This document shows, piece by piece, positions 34,231 through 37,790 of a stretch of 37,790 nt of DNA; the stretch's first letter is position 1, and each line of letters begins with the position of its first letter. The notes under the pieces were generated by a model, which was not told the origin of the DNA, searched no databases, and saw nothing but the letters and a program-made list of their open reading frames with translations. The position numbers and the translations under genes were made by a program. This DNA is from Saprospiraceae bacterium (GTDB taxonomy: Bacteria > Bacteroidota > Bacteroidia > Chitinophagales > Saprospiraceae): NCBI GenBank assembly GCA_020628725.1, contig JAHDEO010000010.1, positions 1-37,790 on the forward strand. The letters run 5' to 3'.

Positions 34231-37200
34231 ATGAAAAAATTTAATGTTATGAAAAAAGCAGTTTTAATTTTGATTCTTATCTCGCTTTGCCTTAGTGTTT
34301 GGGCGCAATGTCCTACAGGAAATATTACACTTTCTTCACAGGCACAAATCAATAGTTTTGCAACAGATTATCCGGGCTGTACAGAACTACCCGGCAATCT
34401 TTGGATAGAAGATAGTGGTATTTCAATCACCAATTTGAATGGTTTGAGCCAAATAACTACTATCGGCGGTAGTTTGTACATCAGGTCAAATCCCAATTTA
34501 TACAATCTGTCCGGCTTAAATAATCTGACGACCATCGACGGTCACTTTTATGTGAGATTCAATGATGATTTAGTGAATTTTTCGGGCTTGAATAATCTCA
34601 CTTCTATTGGCAGTTATATGTTGGTCCAGTATAATGCAAGTCTATCAAGTGTTAGCGGACTCAATAGCCTGACATCTATTGGCGGCGACATGGATTTTTA
34701 TAGAAATGGTTCTCTGTCCAGCCTTGCGGCATTTTCCAATCTTACTTCTATAACCGGAAGCCTCGAAATCGAAGATAATGACAACCTGTACAGCCTCAAC
34801 GGATTGGATAATGTGGAGCAAGAAGGCTTGACATTTTTACGTATCGCACAAAACAATAATTTATCTGTTTGTGATGTAGAAAGTATATGTACTTATCTGG
34901 CGATAAACGGAGGCGCAGGTATAACCGCCAATGCTTCGGGGTGTAGCAATAGTGCAGAGGTAGCCGCCAGCAGTAATTGCATAGCAGTAGCAAGCTGTTT
35001 GATGGACGGGATTACATTCACTACTCAACAACAAATTGACGATTTTAGTACCAATTTTCCGGTATGCAAATATGTAGGTGGTGACCTTATTATCGAAGAC
35101 GACGGCACAAATCCTATCTCAAATCTTGACGGGCTTACAAATATTCTCACCATTGACGGTAATCTTCAAATCAAAAACAATAGTTCACTCACCGATATGG
35201 ATGGCTTGAGTAATCTCGAAACAATCAATGGCTTCCTTGAAATTGATAATAATGATGCCTTGACTGAGTATGAATCATGGGCAAATTTTGACTATGTTAC
35301 ATTAACGGACTTTAAAATATACAATAATGCTAATCTGTCATTATGCGGTATCACGGATATTTGTAATTACTTGGAAGCCGGAAATTCAGCAGATATACAC
35401 GATAATGCGGCAGCCTGTGCGGATACACAAGCCATAACCTCCGCTTGTGAAGCTATACTCGCTTGTCCACAGGGAGATTTTTGGCTCACTTCTCAAGCGG
35501 ATATTGATAATTTTGCGACGCAATACCCCAACTGCACAAGCGTACCAAGCAAACTTATCATTCAGGAAGATACACCCGGCTCCATTACTAACCTCAATGG
35601 ATTAAGCGAATTAACCTCCATAGGACACGCTCTGATTATCATCAAAAATACGGCATTAACTGACCTTGCCGGATTGGAAAATTTGACCTCAGTAGCTACG
35701 GATATATTTATCAAAGATAATGCAAGTCTTACAAGTATTTCTGCATTGAGCGGGCTTACATATGCAAGATATATTGAAATTCATGACAATCCGTCTTTGG
35801 TTAATCTCAATGGTTTGGAAAATATTCCTTCGGTACGAAGTGTCGGGATTATCAATAATGATGCCTTGACAGATTTGGGTGGTTTGAATGTTAGTAATGT
35901 TATTACTGATGTTGTTATTCGAAGAAATAACAACTTGAATAGTTTATCAGGGTTACAAAATTTGACCTCCGTTGGTGGTTCATTAAATATACGAGATAAT
36001 TCTAATTTACTTAGTTTATCAGGCTTGGAAAATATCACTGCCATAGGAGAAAATTTGACGATATATGGAACGGGAAGTTTTCAGGATTTGACGGGATTGA
36101 GCAATTTAACTTCGATAGGAGGTTCATTGAGTATCTTATATACGACCAATTTGACAGATTTATCAGGATTGGAAAATATAACGTCTATTGGAGGAACTCT
36201 ATCTTTAACTTATACAGAAAATTTAGAAAATTTATCAGGTTTAGAAAATTTGACAACATTAGGCGGATTGCGACTTTCGTATAATTCGGATTTAAATTCA
36301 TTAAGTATTTTAGAAAACATTACTAACCTTGACAACAGCATATCTATTACTAATAATGATATTTTATCAAATTTGATGGGATTGCATAATATCATCACGG
36401 TCGGAAGTAGCATAAGTGTATTAAGTAGTCATTCACTTACAAATCTAATAGGTTTGGAAAGTCTGACGACTGTCGGTGGCAATTTGCAAATTATCAGCAA
36501 TGACAACCTACAAGACCTAACAGGAATTAATAATCTGACTTCCGTGGGTGGGAGAGTCGAAATTAACTTTAATGATGTTCTACAAAATTTAGACGGAATC
36601 AATAGCTTAGTCTCCATCGGTGAGGATTTAGACGTTATAAAAAATGATGCGCTCACTAATTTGGCTGCACTTAGTAGCCTGACCTCAATCGGAGGCAACT
36701 TGCATATAGGCGAGATAGAATTCAGCTATTATCGTGGCAACTCATCCTTAATCGACTTGACCGGTTTAGAAAATCTGACAACTGTTTCGGAAGTATTTAT
36801 TGAGGCTAATCCCATCTTGAATAATATTGAGGCACTTCATGGGCTTAGTTCTATAACAAGATTAGTTGTCAAAGGTAATAATGCCTTAACCAATCTGACA
36901 GGACTGGACAACCTCACTCAAATAGAACAAATAAGCCTTATTGAAAATGAAACGCTGGCTGATATAACCGCATTGGAGAATGTAGATGGTGCCAATTTGA
37001 CTTATCTGCAAATTGTTGAGAATGTCCAACTTGATGTCTGTCATATATCAAGCGTGTGCGATTATCTGAATACCAGCGGTACAACTATTATAAACACAAA
37101 CGGACTCGGATGTACAAGCCGCGAACATATTGAAAGTCTCTGTAATGGTGAGATATGCCCTCCCGGAGATGTTAGTTTTCCTTCACAGGAAGCTGTTGAT

Positions 37201-37790
37201 AATTTCGTATTGGCTTATCCCAACTGCACACAAATCAATGGAAATCTTACTATAGATCAAAATTATTCTAATGAGGTGACTGATTTGAGTCCACTGAATC
37301 AGATTGCCTCCGTTACAGGCAACCTGAGAATTACTGAAAATAATGCGCTTACTGATTTGACAGGTTTAGAAAACCTCACTACTGTAAATGGACAGTTGTA
37401 CATTAAGAATAGTGATGGTTTGAGAACTTTGATTGGTCTGGATAATCTAACAACTATCGGAGATTTACATATAGAAGCAAACGATAGATTAGGTGTATGC
37501 AGTGTTCCAAGTATCTGTAATTATATTGTAAATAATGGAACAAGTACTATTGCGAATAATTCTGTGGGCTGCAATTCGGATACAGAGATAAACGGACTCT
37601 GTGATGGAACAGCTGTATGCCCACCGGATAATCTTTACCTCAATTTTCAGGAAGACTTGGATAATTTTGCTTTACACTATCCAAATTGTACACAAATAGC
37701 AGGGGTATTGAAAATAATTTATTCTCCTATTAGTGACTTGAGCCCACTTAGTCAGATTACCCATATTGACGGAAATCTAGAGATTCAGTC
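34231..37790 (+). CDS. Giant L-domain/LRR surface protein, C-terminus off window (paralog 4)
   Basis: The frame is open from ATG 34231 to the right edge (1,186 codons and 2 bases), so the ORF track misses it. A second in-frame ATG at 34249 (MKKAVLILIL) may be the true start, as it gives a more usual signal peptide ending SVWAQ. Five L-domain-like blocks are visible, with opening Cys near residues 27, 256, 412, 976 and 1130 (CPTGNITLSSQAQINSFATD, CPPGDVSFPSQEAVDNFVLA). The third block is very long (about 560 residues), with some twenty LRR-like units of about 23 residues such as GLENLTSVGGSLNIRDNS. P-domains and a T9SS tail like those of the three paralogs are expected past the edge. Probably a T9SS-secreted surface protein. 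Confidence 0.88.
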   Translation, partial: MKKFNVMKKAVLILILISLCLSVWAQCPTGNITLSSQAQINSFATDYPGCTELPGNLWIEDSGISITNLNGLSQITTIGGSLYIRSNPNLYNLSGLNNLTTIDGHFYVRFNDDLVNFSGLNNLTSIGSYMLVQYNASLSSVSGLNSLTSIGGDMDFYRNGSLSSLAAFSNLTSITGSLEIEDNDNLYSLNGLDNVEQEGLTFLRIAQNNNLSVCDVESICTYLAINGGAGITANASGCSNSAEVAASSNCIAVASCLMDGITFTTQQQIDDFSTNFPVCKYVGGDLIIEDDGTNPISNLDGLTNILTIDGNLQIKNNSSLTDMDGLSNLETINGFLEIDNNDALTEYESWANFDYVTLTDFKIYNNANLSLCGITDICNYLEAGNSADIHDNAAACADTQAITSACEAILACPQGDFWLTSQADIDNFATQYPNCTSVPSKLIIQEDTPGSITNLNGLSELTSIGHALIIIKNTALTDLAGLENLTSVATDIFIKDNASLTSISALSGLTYARYIEIHDNPSLVNLNGLENIPSVRSVGIINNDALTDLGGLNVSNVITDVVIRRNNNLNSLSGLQNLTSVGGSLNIRDNSNLLSLSGLENITAIGENLTIYGTGSFQDLTGLSNLTSIGGSLSILYTTNLTDLSGLENITSIGGTLSLTYTENLENLSGLENLTTLGGLRLSYNSDLNSLSILENITNLDNSISITNNDILSNLMGLHNIITVGSSISVLSSHSLTNLIGLESLTTVGGNLQIISNDNLQDLTGINNLTSVGGRVEINFNDVLQNLDGINSLVSIGEDLDVIKNDALTNLAALSSLTSIGGNLHIGEIEFSYYRGNSSLIDLTGLENLTTVSEVFIEANPILNNIEALHGLSSITRLVVKGNNALTNLTGLDNLTQIEQISLIENETLADITALENVDGANLTYLQIVENVQLDVCHISSVCDYLNTSGTTIINTNGLGCTSREHIESLCNGEICPPGDVSFPSQEAVDNFVLAYPNCTQINGNLTIDQNYSNEVTDLSPLNQIASVTGNLRITENNALTDLTGLENLTTVNGQLYIKNSDGLRTLIGLDNLTTIGDLHIEANDRLGVCSVPSICNYIVNNGTSTIANNSVGCNSDTEINGLCDGTAVCPPDNLYLNFQEDLDNFALHYPNCTQIAGVLKIIYSPISDLSPLSQITHIDGNLEIQ
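35600..37000 (+). repeat. Long array of LRR-like coding units in paralog 4
   Basis: About twenty units of about 69 bases (23 residues), each with the pattern NLTSIGGxLxIxxNxxLxxLxGLE. Several neighbouring copies share long DNA words such as TTATCAGG(A/T)TTGGAAAATAT, which indicates recent internal duplication. The minus ORFs listed across 35781-36698 are shadows of this array. Confidence 0.8.

Noticed and set aside
35781-36698. Three minus-strand ORFs opposite paralog 4
   Set aside because: They mirror the LRR codon repeats on the other strand (PPTEVRLL-type repeats) and have no start or family features.
20547-37790. Retron, diversity-generating retroelement or phase-variation invertase acting on the L-domain genes
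   Set aside because: No reverse transcriptase, template-repeat pair, invertible promoter or recombinase gene is visible in the window.

Overview
The window looks like a chromosomal segment of a Bacteroidota bacterium, most likely a gliding or surface-active member of the Saprospiria. The reasons are type IX secretion (T9SS) tails of both kinds (Por_Secre_tail type and CHU_C/gliding-motility type), SprB-like repeats, promoters of the Bacteroidota type (TTG-N18..20-TAnnTTTG), few Shine-Dalgarno sequences and moderately AT-rich DNA. I see no rRNA, tRNA, CRISPR array, transposase or phage gene. The taxonomic call is inference from gene families, not from a marker gene.

Layout. (1) 1-7529, minus strand: the N-terminal 2,509 codons of a giant secreted protein with a pappalysin-type (M43) zinc protease head. 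Its C-terminus lies beyond the left edge, and for that reason the ORF track does not list it. (2) 7682-8247, minus: a decayed remnant in which a piece of an M43 domain is fused in frame to a CHU_C sorting domain. (3) 8597-20293: a housekeeping stretch with pdhB, an unknown membrane-anchored protein, a lipoprotein gamma-glutamyltransferase, a small membrane protein, a MATE exporter, a bifunctional phosphoglucose/phosphomannose isomerase, a MarR regulator, a tandem CDGSH iron-sulfur protein, an outer-membrane beta-barrel protein, an RlpA-SPOR protein and a TolC-family channel. (4) 20547-37790, plus strand: four consecutive paralogous giant surface proteins, the last one cut by the right edge. 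They are built from receptor-L-domain/LRR-like blocks, then (in the three complete ones) two or three P-domain-like jelly rolls and a T9SS tail. One also carries a delta-60 propeller-like segment.

How it fits together. The two ends of the window encode secreted, cysteine-rich, repeat-built surface proteins that probably use the same T9SS. The four L-domain genes share leader sequences, linkers and tails but differ in block number and type. They therefore look like a locus that diversifies by block gain, loss and gene conversion.

The least explained structure is between the genes. Many gene boundaries carry degenerate arrays of a 7- or 8-bp word. The word differs at each site, the arrays are often paired as inverted arms around a TTTTGCGAAGCAAAA-like tip, and several supply the stop codon of the adjacent gene. 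The same octamer style occurs inside the coding linkers just before the T9SS tails of the three complete L-domain proteins. Two other intergenic regions carry roughly 200-270 bp hairpins with a shared ~97-bp core whose arms differ but still pair. These two element families are the best candidates here for something undescribed.
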